Shown here: piece by piece, positions 1 through 8,216 of the stretch
Layout of the letters: each line of letters starts with the position of its first letter
How positions within the stretch are numbered: the first letter of the stretch is position 1
Origin: Rhodanobacteraceae bacterium
GTDB taxonomy: Bacteria > Pseudomonadota > Gammaproteobacteria > Xanthomonadales > Rhodanobacteraceae
NCBI GenBank assembly: GCA_012270595.1
Contig: JAAXIA010000168.1
Coordinates: 1 to 8,761 of the forward strand
Direction of reading: 5' to 3'
DNA: 8,761 bases
Translations under genes and position numbers: made by a program
The notes under the pieces: model-generated
What the model was told of the DNA's origin: nothing
The model's input: the letters and a program-made list of their open reading frames with translations, nothing else
Database searches by the model: none

Positions 1-128
1 CAACTGTATTGTTTCGACAAGTTTAAAGCTTTGTGTCTAAAGGGAACGCGTATATTAATCCGTAAACTTATCAAATCAGGGGATGAGAAGAAAAGGGAGA
101 CTTGCTTGTCTTAAGTTAAGGCAGCTTC
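1..128. other. Intergenic end of window, downstream of cca
   Basis: No gene is visible here. The stretch is AT-rich and lies after the cca stop codon. I looked for a terminator reading from cca and saw only weak, short inverted repeats, such as a 4-bp stem with a TTCG loop at 9-20, without a good U-tract. It may hold the promoter of a gene outside the window, but nothing is clear enough to call. Confidence 0.4.
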
Positions 129-1373
129 TCAAATCTGGGGTGAAGATCTGGATGGCTCACATGCTTTGGCGATGGCAGCGATGCGTGCCCGCTTCAGCGC
201 CGCACCGATAGCTGGGCCTTGAAGGCCCTGTGTCAGAAATGGTGCGCTGCTTACAGTGGCGGCCGCGTGTCTGGCGCGTCGCAGATAATCGGCTTGCGGA
301 TACGGAGCTTGGGTAAAACCGAGGCGCCCACGATGGTCAGCGGTACAGGCGGCAATAAAGCTTTCCAGTCTTGCGGGACGGCGTAGTGCATCTATACTGG
401 TCAGTATATTGAGTAATGTAGCAGGTTCCAGCTCAAGCGCACGATAGGCATTGAGGTGCTCACGACAGACAAGCATGGCCAATGCCGCGTGTTCGCCTGG
501 TATCTTGAGGCGCGTTACAAGTGTGCGTAGTGGGGTGATGCCACGCTGGTCATGGCCGACGTGGTTTGGTAGGAGATTGGCGGGGGTGAGTGCCTTTCCA
601 AGGTCGTGAACCAGCACGCAGAAAGCCACCAGGTCGTCACCAGGCGCCAGCCTGGCGGCTGCGTCCAGCGCCATTTCGGTATGGATACCAGTATCAATTT
701 CTGGATGGGACTGCGCTCTCTGCGGCACGCCGTAGAGAGCATCCACTTCGGGCAGTAAAATGCGCAATGCTCCGGTCTCGCGTAGCAGATGCAAAAAGGC
801 CGATGGCTGCGCTTCAGTCAAAGCGCGGCTTATTTCTGCCCATACCCGTTCAGGCACCAAGTGTGTTACCTCACCATGGTCGACCATCTGATTCATCAAG
901 GCTATGGTTTCACTTGCCACACTAAACCCCAGTGGCGCAAGGCGGGCGGCGAAGCGTGCTACGCGCAGCAAGCGTACCGGGTCCTCCGCGAAGGCAGGGG
1001 AAACGTGCCGAAGCACACGCGCCTTGAGGTCACGTGCGCCGCCAAAGGGGTCGATCAGGCTGCCATCTTCTTTCTCCGCCATCGCGTTGATGGTGAGATC
1101 GCGTCGTGCCAGGTCCTGCTCCAGGGTGATGTCCGGATCGGTCTGGAATACGAAGCCATGGTAGCCGTGCCCGCTTTTGCGCTCGGTCCTGGCCAGTGCG
1201 TATTCCTCACCACTATCTGGATGCAGAAATACCGGAAAATCCTTGCCTACCGGCGTGTAACCGAGCGCCAGCAAATCGTCGGGACGGGCACCAGTAACTA
1301 CGTGGTCATGGTCGACCACCGGCCTTCCCAGTAGTTTGTCACGAACCGCGCCGCCAACTAGATAGATACGCAT
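129..1373 (-). CDS. cca: tRNA CCA-adding enzyme (CCA tRNA nucleotidyltransferase) with HD domain
   Basis: The enzyme adds or repairs the 3'-terminal CCA of tRNA from CTP and ATP without a nucleic acid template, in the cytoplasm. The 414-residue product is close in length to E. coli Cca (412) and follows it along its whole length. Visible motifs are the nucleotidyltransferase start [12 protein letters not shown] (1-12), the metal-binding D-x-D at D21/D23, the RTERKSG block (62-68), RRDLTINA (90-97), [15 protein letters not shown] (130-144), and a C-terminal HD phosphohydrolase domain with [10 protein letters not shown] (223-232) and VHDLGK (255-260). This is the gammaproteobacterial class II bacterial type with an added HD domain. 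I chose the ATG at 1373 because it aligns with the family start; an ATG two codons upstream (1379) and a TTG at 1433 are also in frame. No strong ribosome binding site is seen at any of them. The gene begins 46 bases after the propeller gene ends, so cotranscription is possible. Confidence 0.95.
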   Translation of the reverse strand: MRIYLVGGAVRDKLLGRPVVDHDHVVTGARPDDLLALGYTPVGKDFPVFLHPDSGEEYALARTERKSGHGYHGFVFQTDPDITLEQDLARRDLTINAMAEKEDGSLIDPFGGARDLKARVLRHVSPAFAEDPVRLLRVARFAARLAPLGFSVASETIALMNQMVDHGEVTHLVPERVWAEISRALTEAQPSAFLHLLRETGALRILLPEVDALYGVPQRAQSHPEIDTGIHTEMALDAAARLAPGDDLVAFCVLVHDLGKALTPANLLPNHVGHDQRGITPLRTLVTRLKIPGEHAALAMLVCREHLNAYRALELEPATLLNILTSIDALRRPARLESFIAACTADHRGRLGFTQAPYPQADYLRRARHAAATVSSAPFLTQGLQGPAIGAALKRARIAAIAKACEPSRSSPQI

Positions 1374-1419
1374 GGGCATGATTGTGACACAACAGGCGGC
1401 TGCGTGCCTTGGGTGGATG

Positions 1420-3267
1420 TTAGGGTAGGTCAAAGCTAATCAGGTTGCTTATTTTTAACCCTCTGATCGCATTGTTAAAGGGCGTGCCACCAAGCCTTGA
1501 CCAGGCATTGCCATCGTATCTGGCGACATAAAATTTATTTGCCGCAACTTTAAAGAATCCGCCGACATAGAGCTTGCCCGTTGTATCGGTAGTCAAAGCG
1601 TAGATGTCTCCGTTGAATTTGCTGCCAGCAGGGCCGTCGCTGATGCTGCTCCAACTGGAACGGGTGATATTGTATTTGGCGATGTACCGGTTGCCATCTC
1701 CATTGGAAAAGCCTCCACCGACGTAGAGGTTGTCTGCTCCATCAATAGTAGAAATGTAAATCCTGGCATTAAATTTGGCAGCGTCTGGTCCGTCGCCGAT
1801 ACTGGTCCAACTGATACCATTGTATTTGGCCATGTATTGCTTTCCAGAGCTATTATCAAATGCACCGCCTACATAGAGATTCCCCGCTTTATCAAGGCTA
1901 AAAGTGAAAATGGTGCTATCAAATGGGTTACCACCAGGTCCAGTGCCGATATTGCCCCAGGTGCCGTTGTTATATTGGGCGACGAAATGCTCGGATGCGC
2001 TGTTGGTGAATCTTCCACCTACATAAAGCCTGGGGTTTGTTCGCTGGTCAATAGCCAAAGCGTAAATGTAGTCATTGAATTTTTCAGAACTAGTACCATC
2101 GCCGATGTTCGTCCAGCTCTTGTCGCCGGGATCGTAGCGGGCAACGTACTGGTTACCTGTCGCATTGGTAAAATACCCGCCCAGATAGAGCTTGCCTGAT
2201 GAATCAATAGTTGCCGGGTAGATATAAGCATTGAAACTAGAGTTGGAGGAGCTGATGCCTAGGGTGGTCCAGGCATTGCCATCGTACCGGGCGGCATAGC
2301 GACTTCCATTTCCGTTGGTAAAGTTTCCGGTTACATAGATCTGACCCATCGCACCGATATTTAAACCAATGATGGTTCCGTTAAACCTGGAATTTGTGGG
2401 ACCATCACCGAGGCTGATCCATGTTCTTCCATCGTATTGAGAAACATAGTTGTTACCTTTAGCATTGGTGAAGTTCCCGACAGCATACAGCACCTGGGTG
2501 TTAATGACAGTGATGGTCCTGGTTATTCCTTCTCCGGTGATCTGCAGGCTTTTTTTCTGCGTTGTACCGAGTCGTGCTTTGTCGGTAGCTCGAAGGTAGA
2601 TATAGCAGGACTGGCCTTTGTTCAATTCACCTGATAAGGCGCCGCAACGATTGGAACATGACGATGGTGTGCACCATGGGCCTCGTGGCGTGCTACCGTT
2701 GCTGCCGTTATAACGTAAAAAATAAATACCCAGCGTGGAGTCATCCACGCTGAGATCGTTGATCTCGATGGTACCGGTATTTTTTACCTTGAGCCGCTTG
2801 ACGGCTGGTTCGTTAAATGAGCTGTCAATCGTCACCGTGAAGGGTGTAGGGATGGAGGTGGTGCTTTCCTGGCTTTGGCGTGTTCCCTGAAAAGTGATGC
2901 CTCCGAACATGTAGTCAATATGAACCTGGTGCCCACCTGTGACGATGGCCCTAAATTGTCCGTTCCACAGGCAAGCAGGGGATGCGCTGTTGATAAACTG
3001 GCAGGTACTAGTGGTATCTTTAAAAAGCTCTCCTCCTCCTAAGCTAAGTGCGCCTCCTGAACTGACAGGAAGTATGGTTATTTTTTTGACATAGCGGGCG
3101 ATCGCTGGGTTGAGTGAGAGGCGGTAGCTCACCGGGTAGATTTTGTTGTTTTCCACTTTCCTTGGTAATTCTGTCAGTTTGGAGATAATGACCGCAGGAT
3201 TGCCCATGGCGGTACTTATCCAGAGTGCTGTCATGCCATAACTGTAAAGCTTCTTCATGCTCATCAT
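1420..3267 (-). CDS. Predicted exported seven-bladed beta-propeller repeat protein
   Basis: Function unknown. The 615-residue product starts with lysines and a short hydrophobic run (about residues 5-25) that looks like a signal peptide or membrane anchor. Residues ~30-255 form one or two beta-sandwich-like domains. The second (about 140-255) has the feel of an ASH/Ig-like module, with a KNTG turn at 162-165 and a GQSCYIYL strand near 218-225. Cysteines at 89, 99, 199, 204, 208 and 221 could form disulfides outside the cytoplasm. Residues ~259-615 are seven repeats of 50-54 residues, each with an LYVGG-F-N strand, a Q/K/R-Y-D/N-G-x-W strand, an IGDGP-like turn and an FN-x-x-I-Y strand. Seven such units fit a closed seven-bladed propeller. 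Family knowledge suggests binding or scaffolding rather than a set enzyme activity. Base composition is visibly more AT-rich than in cca or the thr genes, hinting at lineage-specific or transferred origin. Start choice: three in-frame ATGs lie at 3267, 3264 and 3258. Confidence 0.85.
   Translation of the reverse strand: MMSMKKLYSYGMTALWISTAMGNPAVIISKLTELPRKVENNKIYPVSYRLSLNPAIARYVKKITILPVSSGGALSLGGGELFKDTTSTCQFINSASPACLWNGQFRAIVTGGHQVHIDYMFGGITFQGTRQSQESTTSIPTPFTVTIDSSFNEPAVKRLKVKNTGTIEINDLSVDDSTLGIYFLRYNGSNGSTPRGPWCTPSSCSNRCGALSGELNKGQSCYIYLRATDKARLGTTQKKSLQITGEGITRTITVINTQVLYAVGNFTNAKGNNYVSQYDGRTWISLGDGPTNSRFNGTIIGLNIGAMGQIYVTGNFTNGNGSRYAARYDGNAWTTLGISSSNSSFNAYIYPATIDSSGKLYLGGYFTNATGNQYVARYDPGDKSWTNIGDGTSSEKFNDYIYALAIDQRTNPRLYVGGRFTNSASEHFVAQYNNGTWGNIGTGPGGNPFDSTIFTFSLDKAGNLYVGGAFDNSSGKQYMAKYNGISWTSIGDGPDAAKFNARIYISTIDGADNLYVGGGFSNGDGNRYIAKYNITRSSWSSISDGPAGSKFNGDIYALTTDTTGKLYVGGFFKVAANKFYVARYDGNAWSRLGGTPFNNAIRGLKISNLISFDLP
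1423..2493 (-). repeat. Seven tandem ~150-bp coding repeats (propeller blades)
   Basis: The repeats are read in the protein of the gene at 1420-3267. Units begin with the LY(V/L)GG-type strand at about residues 259, 309, 359, 413, 463, 513 and 565, giving spacings of 50, 50, 54, 50, 50 and 52 residues. The last unit is 51 residues and runs to the C-terminus. The DNA copies have diverged but still share stretches encoding ARYDGNAW. Such arrays can recombine, so blade number may vary between strains; that last point is inference. Confidence 0.85.
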
Positions 3268-3269
3268 TT

Positions 3270-3281
3270 CTCCTGTCTCCT
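3270..3281 (-). promoter_or_regulatory. Double Shine-Dalgarno of the propeller gene
   Basis: Two AGGAG motifs lie in series at 3277-3281 and 3270-3274 on the minus strand. The distal one is 9 bases from the ATG at 3267. The proximal one is 5 bases from the ATG at 3264 and 11 from the ATG at 3258. This confirms that translation starts here but does not decide between the three adjacent ATGs. Confidence 0.7.
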
Positions 3282-3302
3282 GATTTCATTGTGAGGGAAA
3301 TA

Positions 3303-3328
3303 TTTATACTTTTCAGTTTTAGATTCAA
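3303..3328 (-). promoter_or_regulatory. Possible promoter of the propeller gene
   Basis: On the minus strand a TTGAAT element (3323-3328) is followed by TATAAA (3303-3308) in an AT-rich stretch about 36 bases upstream of the start codons. The TATAAA box is good, but the spacing to TTGAAT is only 14 bases. A shifted, poorer -35 (CATTGA) would give 16. The placement is sensible but the assignment is tentative. Confidence 0.35.
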
Positions 3329-4082
3329 TGATTTTTTGTTATCAGCTACCAGCTTGTAGTCGATGATTAACACTATGAAATTCAGTTCTGTGCCAACCGG
3401 CACGGCAGCTCTGGCGGTGACATATGATCGTTAAGGTGATAGCCAGACCGGCAGTGTCTTTTTCAGAAGACGAAGACTGGTCCTGTCCGGAAAGCGCATG
3501 ATCCGTAGGGACAAGAAAATCGGACAGAGAGGAATCTTACGAAACGAACACGTTATAGAATGCTGATCGCCCGGCTGGTACGGCCTGGTAGCACTTTGGC
3601 TTGCGGCGCAGCCAAAAGCGAAGAAGCCGAGGGAGCGGGATGACTTCGTGGTGGCCAAAAAGGGTGTTTAAAAGTTTCTCTTGCGGATCGCAAGATGCCT
3701 AGTCCATGTTAAAACTTCTACCGAGAAAGAAATTACCATCGTGCAGCTCAACCTGGGCGATGACCATGGCGTGGTACAAGGACTATGTGAAGGCGAATAG
3801 GTAGCTCAATTTCGCCGCGACTAAGGTGATGGATGCCGCAGATCAGGATCGTTTTTCCAAGACAGGGGATTTTCTTGTTGGTGGGCGAGATAGTTTCGGT
3901 GCTTCGATGGAAAGGCTCGACCCGATCCGGTGCCAAGAGTTCGTACCTTTCTTGTCATGCTGGCTTTCGGCGTCATTCTTGGATCCTGATATCATGGGGC
4001 GGCTCACTCACGGCAATCGACATAAGCCAATCCTCCCATTCAAATCAGGCAGCAAAAGAAAAGTAGGAGTACATTCATAGGT

Positions 4083-4427
4083 ATGCTTGCACTGGATACT
4101 TACACCTACGTTAAGAAACTGACTGACGCCGGAATAAGTGAGCGGGCGGCGTCCGTGCATGCTGAGGCGTTCTACGCACTCGCGGAAAGCGGGTTTGCTA
4201 AAAAGCAGGATCTTGGGAAGATGGAAACCGAGCTTAAGGCCGATATTTCCGTTCTGGATTCCAAGGTCGACAGGCTGGAAACTGAGCTTAAGGCCGATAT
4301 TTCCGCCTTGGGTGCCAAGGTCGACAGCTTGGAGTCCAGGATTGACGCCAAGATCAACAAAATGGCCTTAACTGTCACCGCCTTTCTTGGTGTGCTGATG
4401 ACGATTTATAAGTTCGTTCATTTTTGA
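4083..4427 (+). CDS. DUF1640/CCDC90-like coiled-coil protein with C-terminal membrane anchor
   Basis: The 114-residue product has three parts. An N-terminal head (1-40, TYVKKLTDAGISERAASVHA) is typical of bacterial DUF1640-like proteins. A coiled-coil follows (about 44-93), and residues 94-112 form one hydrophobic segment (MALTVTAFLGVLMTIYKFV) that should anchor it in the membrane. The coiled-coil holds two near-identical 18-residue units (48-65 and 66-83, core ETELKADIS-L--KVD-L) and the start of a third (84-92). The biological role of bacterial members is not established; the eukaryotic relatives are mitochondrial inner-membrane proteins. An AGGAG at 4065-4069 lies 13 bases before the ATG, longer than ideal. 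It is the only convincing plus-strand gene in the window and appears to be a single-gene unit. Family assignment is from the overall pattern, not a search. Confidence 0.8.
   Translation: MLALDTYTYVKKLTDAGISERAASVHAEAFYALAESGFAKKQDLGKMETELKADISVLDSKVDRLETELKADISALGAKVDSLESRIDAKINKMALTVTAFLGVLMTIYKFVHF
4224..4358 (+). repeat. 54-bp in-frame tandem repeat in the coiled-coil gene
   Basis: Two copies begin at 4224 and 4278, offset exactly 54 bases, and are almost identical over the stretch encoding ETELKADIS. A third copy starting at 4332 is recognisable only for its first ~9 codons. The high DNA identity of the first two copies points to recent duplication. Confidence 0.85.
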
Positions 4428-4475
4428 AGCTTTAAAACCGCCACATAGGCTGGCCAAGTCGAGCCATCGGCTGCT

Positions 4476-4709
4476 TCATTTCTTTATTTCTCCATTTCTC
4501 CGGAGAGTGGTGGACGGGCCATTTCGGGGGACGCGGTAAGCGTTAGCGGCACGCCTGACAGTTTGGGTACGGACTTGGGTGCCGCGGGCTAACAGACGTC
4601 GAATGTGGTTATGACGTGCTTGCTCCGCAGCCATGGCATCGCGAGCAGTATTCAAACGCCAAACCCGCTGCGCAATAGTAGCGCACGCAACTGAACAATC
4701 ACCGTGCAT
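4476..4709 (-). CDS. Uncertain small Arg-rich ORF overlapping the thrC end
   Basis: A 77-codon reading begins with an ATG at 4709, overlaps the last 11 bases of thrC and runs to 4476. An earlier in-frame ATG at 4757 would overlap thrC further. The product is rich in Ala and Arg and looks helical (for example AQRVWRLNTARDAMAAEQAR), with no recognisable motif or signal peptide. There is no visible ribosome binding site. Its position as a fourth cistron after thrC is suggestive, but high-GC DNA often yields such Arg-rich shadow readings. I do not recognise it and regard it as more likely spurious than real. Confidence 0.22.
   Translation of the reverse strand: MHGDCSVACATIAQRVWRLNTARDAMAAEQARHNHIRRLLARGTQVRTQTVRRAANAYRVPRNGPSTTLRRNGEIKK
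4478..4501. repeat. Three octamer repeats (ATTTCTYY)
   Basis: ATTTCTTT, ATTTCTCC and ATTTCTCC stand head to tail on the plus strand. This is a short pyrimidine-rich microsatellite between the convergent thrC and coiled-coil genes, and it lies within the doubtful small ORF. Confidence 0.6.
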
Positions 4710-6021
4710 CGCTGGTTGTTTGGCGCAGCCATTGCTCCAGTGCCTCTTGCGTGGCATTTAGCGGTTGAGCGTTTGTTGAGCGTTTAAGCATGGTGGAAAG
4801 TGCTGATGGCACTGGCACCTGGCGCTGGGCAAGCGGTTCCACTATCTGATCGAATTTTGCTGGGTGAGCAGTGGCAACGATGGCGCAAGGGGCACGATGG
4901 CCTTCTTCGCGCAGACGATCAAGCAGATACATGGCCGTAGCGGTGTGTGGGCAGATGATGGTGTCATATCTTCTGGCATGGTATGTCAGCGTGCTTTGGA
5001 TATGTGCGTCATCGACGCTTAGTGCCCGGATTCGGGAACGTGCTTCGATAGCGTTTGGGTAAGTCCAGCGCAGGCGTTCAAAGTTACTGGGTGCGCCAAC
5101 GTCCATGGCATTGGCCAGAGTGGTAACGGCTTGACGTGGCCGGTAGTCGGCACCTGCAAAGAACTCAGGCAGGGTAGCGTTGGCGTTGCAGGCCAGGTAG
5201 ACTTCAGCGATCGGTAGCCCCATATGCTGCACCCACAGTGCCGCCAGCGCATTGCCAAGGTTCCCGGTGGGCACGATAAAACCCAGTGGCGTATGGTGAT
5301 TATGCCAGTAACGCAGTGCGGTATGGGCATAGTAGCTCATCTGCGGTAATAGTCGCCCCAGACTGATGCTGTTAGCCGAGCTTAAAGGGCAATGTGTTTG
5401 TAGCACGTGGTTTTGGAGTGCGGTCTTGACCATTCGCTGGCAGTCGTCGAAGCGTCCCTGTACGCGCAGGGCCTGTACGTTATCGCCAAAGCAACCGAGT
5501 TGATGAGCCTGTCGTGCTGCAACTAGACCGTCAGGATAAAGAATGAGAACCCGAATTCCGGCTTGCCGGTGGAGTGCCGATCCCACGGCAGCCCCCGTAT
5601 CGCCGGAAGTGGCCACGAGAATGGTAAGCGGGTGTTTGTCGCTACGCGGCAGGCGACGCAGGCAGGCGGCAAGGAAGCGGGCACCTATGTCTTTGAATGC
5701 GGCGGTGGGGCCATGGAACAACTCCAGCATGTAGGCATCGTCTTGCGGTAGCGCGCACAATGGAGTATCAAAGTCCAATGCTTCCCGACAGATGTTCGCC
5801 AATGACTTGGCAAGGCGATCTCCGGCAAAGAAAGGAGTAAGCAGGGTGTGAGCGGTGTCGGCCAGACTGCCGCGTGGGTTGAAGTCTTCTATGGCCAGCT
5901 GCGGCAAGCGGTGAGGTACATACAAACCGCCGTCAGGTGCCAGCCCGGAGCCGATGGCATCGCTGATACCTATGGCTGGACTACGGTGACGGGTACTTAC
6001 ATAAAGTAACGCCCTGGTCAT
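4699..6021 (-). CDS. thrC: Threonine synthase
   Basis: The enzyme converts O-phospho-L-homoserine and water to L-threonine and phosphate with pyridoxal phosphate, the last step of the pathway. The 440-residue product shows the usual N-terminal block [20 protein letters not shown] (9-28), followed by PDGGLYVP, the PLP-lysine motif [10 protein letters not shown] (102-111, with K110 the expected Schiff-base lysine), the [14 protein letters not shown] loop (137-150), [17 protein letters not shown] (215-231), the phosphate-binding [10 protein letters not shown] (251-260) and ATAHPAKF (383-390). All are expected of fold-type II threonine synthase of the proteobacterial form. The start ATG at 6021 overlaps the thrB stop as ATGA, so translation is likely coupled. 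It is the last certain gene of the operon. No strong terminator is visible between its stop and the convergent plus-strand gene that ends at 4427. Confidence 0.96.
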   Translation of the reverse strand: MTRALLYVSTRHRSPAIGISDAIGSGLAPDGGLYVPHRLPQLAIEDFNPRGSLADTAHTLLTPFFAGDRLAKSLANICREALDFDTPLCALPQDDAYMLELFHGPTAAFKDIGARFLAACLRRLPRSDKHPLTILVATSGDTGAAVGSALHRQAGIRVLILYPDGLVAARQAHQLGCFGDNVQALRVQGRFDDCQRMVKTALQNHVLQTHCPLSSANSISLGRLLPQMSYYAHTALRYWHNHHTPLGFIVPTGNLGNALAALWVQHMGLPIAEVYLACNANATLPEFFAGADYRPRQAVTTLANAMDVGAPSNFERLRWTYPNAIEARSRIRALSVDDAHIQSTLTYHARRYDTIICPHTATAMYLLDRLREEGHRAPCAIVATAHPAKFDQIVEPLAQRQVPVPSALSTMLKRSTNAQPLNATQEALEQWLRQTTSDAR

Positions 6022-7061
6022 GCAGAGGAACTCGTTGAGTGTACCGATTTTGAACGGGCCTCAGCACCTGTCTGGATGACCAAAGCCTCTGTGTTTAGGA
6101 GGGTGGCTGCAGGACCGTTGATGGGTGCGATGAATACATCGCTGCCCAGGCCGACTTCGTTAAATACTCCGTGCATCGCGCTGGCGGCGGCCTCAGCGTC
6201 GGCACGGCATTCATGCCAGGAAAATACGCTGGGACCACCGCCGGAGATACTGGCACCCATGGCGTGATAGTCGAGTGCCGCTTGTTTGACCTGCATAAAA
6301 CCGGGTATGAGCGGCGCGCGGCGTGGCTCCACCAGTACGTCGCGCAGGCCCTGACGTACAAGGCTGGCGTCACCGCGATAGCAGCCACAAAGGAACAGGG
6401 CAAGTTGGGTGCTTTGTGCGACAAACTCGCTTAAGGCGTAGTGACCGGCCAAGGTGGCACGTGATTTACGTGTTTCGAGCAGGTAATGTGGATGGACCAA
6501 GGCATAATGCCAAGTTTGTGGTACAGGAATGCGCAGCAATTGCTGGTGAGTGGATAGCACCATGCCGCCGAGTAGCATCGGACCAAGATTATCGCCGTGG
6601 CGGCTACCACTGGCCACGCTTTCGCCTTCCAGCGCAAAGCGGTACAGCTCCTGGCGTGATAGCGCCTGATCCAGCAAAGCATTGGCCGCAACCAGAGCGG
6701 CCACGCAGGAGGCAGCCGATCCGCCCATGCCTGAACCCAGGGCAATGCCCTTATGCAAGACAAGTTCAAAGCCGTATGGCAGGTTCAGTGCTTTGCATAG
6801 TGCGAGCAAGGCCATGCTGGCGGTGTTGCGTTGTGCTTCATAAGGTAAGTCGGTAACGCTACCGTGAATAGCTTTGATGCGTACGCCAGGCTCAGCGATG
6901 CGGCACACCCGGGCACAATCACCCACGCCGGTCATACTGTGACCAAGAATGTCAAAACCCACAGCCACGTTACCTACACTCGCTGGAGCAAAGGCTGTGC
7001 GCCACAGTGGCGCGTGGTTGATTGATCGGCGCGTTGGTCGCGCGGTTGATGCCGTGTTCAT
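6018..7061 (-). CDS. thrB: Homoserine kinase (GHMP family)
   Basis: The enzyme phosphorylates L-homoserine with ATP to O-phospho-L-homoserine. The 347-residue product contains the three GHMP motifs in order: [17 protein letters not shown] (24-40), the ATP-binding glycine-rich loop [11 protein letters not shown] (108-118) and [13 protein letters not shown] (269-281). It is longer than E. coli ThrB (310) through a ~20-residue N-terminal extension and a Ser-rich tail. The proline that often precedes the glycine-rich loop is absent ([11 protein letters not shown]). Its ATG at 7061 overlaps the homoserine dehydrogenase stop as ATGA. No independent ribosome binding site is visible, so reinitiation by the upstream ribosome is the likely mode of start. 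Confidence 0.95.
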   Translation of the reverse strand: MNTASTARPTRRSINHAPLWRTAFAPASVGNVAVGFDILGHSMTGVGDCARVCRIAEPGVRIKAIHGSVTDLPYEAQRNTASMALLALCKALNLPYGFELVLHKGIALGSGMGGSAASCVAALVAANALLDQALSRQELYRFALEGESVASGSRHGDNLGPMLLGGMVLSTHQQLLRIPVPQTWHYALVHPHYLLETRKSRATLAGHYALSEFVAQSTQLALFLCGCYRGDASLVRQGLRDVLVEPRRAPLIPGFMQVKQAALDYHAMGASISGGGPSVFSWHECRADAEAAASAMHGVFNEVGLGSDVFIAPINGPAATLLNTEALVIQTGAEARSKSVHSTSSSA

Positions 7062-8212
7062 GCGCAGGTCGTCAATGATTCAGCGATACGCAGCATGTCA
7101 GCGAACACGCCGCCGGCAGTGAATTCTGGTCCTGCACCAGGGCCCTGTACCAATAGTGGATTGTCACGGTATCGGTCAGTGCAAAATTGTACGATGTTGT
7201 CAGTAAATTGCGTGTGCGCGAAAGCATGCCTGGACGGAAGCACTCTCAGTTGCACTCTGGCATGCCCATCACAGTCAAGGCTTGCAACGTGCCGAAGCAC
7301 GCCGTCTTCGCTGCGCGCCTGTGCCAGACGGGCGTTCATTGGCGCATCAAGTGTGCTCGTGTGCTGCATGAACGTATCCAGAGGGCACCCGGCCAGGGTT
7401 GGTGGGATTAGACTTTCCACTTCCACATGCTCTAGTGACAAGGGTAGACCCGCCTCTCGCGCAAGAATAACCAGTTTTCGTGCCACATCCATGCCAGATA
7501 GGTCTGCTCGCGGGTCAGGTTCTGTATAGCCCAGCGCATGCGCTTCGTGGAGCAGGGAACTGAAACTTTGCTGGCCGTCATGACGATTGAACAGCCAGGC
7601 CAAAGTGCCAGAAAACATGCCCTGGATAGAGATTAGGCGATCACCTGTATCGAGCAGGTCACGCAGGGTCTGGATGACCGGCAAACCGGCACAGACTGTA
7701 GCTTCGTAACGTAGCCTTGCGGTACCGGAGCGGCAGGCGTGGCGAATCGACTGCCACCGCGCGAGATTACCACTAAGGCCCAGTTTGTTTGGTGTGACCA
7801 CGTGAATGCCAGAAGCCAGCCAGTGTGGATAATATGCCACTATTTCATTGTGGGCCGTGCAGTCGACCAGCAGGGCATGACGCTTATGGTTGCCGCAGAC
7901 ATGGGCGGTGAATTCATCGATATTGCCGGGGCGCCAGGTTTGCGCGCCGTTCTGGCGATTATTGAGCTGGGGGTCATCGCAATCCAGCCACATACGCTTG
8001 CTGGCGATGACGCCACTTAAGTTTAGCGTGATACCGGTGTCGCGAGCCAGGCGAGGTTGTGCCGCACGAAGCTGTTCCAGCAGCGCACTGCCAACGCGAC
8101 CAGGACCGATGACACCGACTGACAGCACACGCACGGGCATGGATACTCCAGGAGCAACCATGGGCTGCACAGACAATGGCGGCTGTTTGGCAAGCTGGGA
8201 AGATGTATACAT
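7058..8212 (-). CDS. Free-standing homoserine dehydrogenase, ThrA C-domain type
   Basis: The enzyme reduces L-aspartate 4-semialdehyde to L-homoserine with NAD(P)H. The 384-residue reading has an unconserved N-terminal ~25 residues, then the Rossmann start [17 protein letters not shown] (32-48), VVTPNK (138-143), and the catalytic block [19 protein letters not shown] (228-246). E231, D242 and K246 match by spacing yeast E208, D219 and K223. The end [17 protein letters not shown] (359-375) matches the end of E. coli ThrA. There is no aspartokinase domain in front and no ACT domain behind, so this is a split ThrA-type enzyme and is unlikely to carry the usual threonine feedback domain. The ATG at 8212 has GGAGG six bases upstream. 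A second in-frame ATG at 8140 (MPVRVLSVG) has GGAG five bases upstream and gives a 360-residue enzyme, near the size of compact homologues. The name hom or thrA is possible, so I leave the symbol empty. Confidence 0.93.
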   Translation of the reverse strand: MYTSSQLAKQPPLSVQPMVAPGVSMPVRVLSVGVIGPGRVGSALLEQLRAAQPRLARDTGITLNLSGVIASKRMWLDCDDPQLNNRQNGAQTWRPGNIDEFTAHVCGNHKRHALLVDCTAHNEIVAYYPHWLASGIHVVTPNKLGLSGNLARWQSIRHACRSGTARLRYEATVCAGLPVIQTLRDLLDTGDRLISIQGMFSGTLAWLFNRHDGQQSFSSLLHEAHALGYTEPDPRADLSGMDVARKLVILAREAGLPLSLEHVEVESLIPPTLAGCPLDTFMQHTSTLDAPMNARLAQARSEDGVLRHVASLDCDGHARVQLRVLPSRHAFAHTQFTDNIVQFCTDRYRDNPLLVQGPGAGPEFTAGGVFADMLRIAESLTTCA

Positions 8213-8216
8213 GGAT

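Larger units (their letters stand above)
3268..4082. other. 815-base gap without a convincing intact gene
   Basis: The left 140 bases are the leader of the propeller gene. A perfect 5-bp stem GTGCC/GGCAC with an AACC loop sits at 3390-3403, without a U-tract. From about 3430 to 4080 only short open stretches are present on either strand (75 codons minus at 3431-3658, 62 codons minus at 3748-3936, 84 codons plus at 3826-4080), none with a good start site or a recognisable motif. On the plus strand a stop-interrupted reading near 3470-3670 is rich in Lys and Arg. The stretch may be decayed gene or mobile-element material, but I cannot identify the parent. Confidence 0.5.

Noticed and set aside
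789..1334. A 181-codon open reading on the plus strand
   Set aside because: It lies wholly inside cca on the opposite strand, and its product has no protein-like motif while cca matches its family end to end.
1374..1433. TTG start for cca giving 20 extra residues
   Set aside because: The added residues are not part of the family, overlap the end of the preceding gene, and no ribosome binding site precedes the TTG.
3044..3403. A 119-codon minus-strand reading
   Set aside because: Most of it overlaps the signal peptide and first domain of the propeller protein in another frame and it also crosses that gene's promoter and ribosome binding site.
3826..4080. An 84-codon plus-strand reading directly before the coiled-coil gene
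   Set aside because: There is no properly spaced ribosome binding site, no recognisable motif, and two other frames are also open there. I treat it as chance or decayed sequence.
6323..6856. A 177-codon open reading on the plus strand
   Set aside because: It is a shadow of thrB: Arg- and Pro-rich with no recognisable motif.
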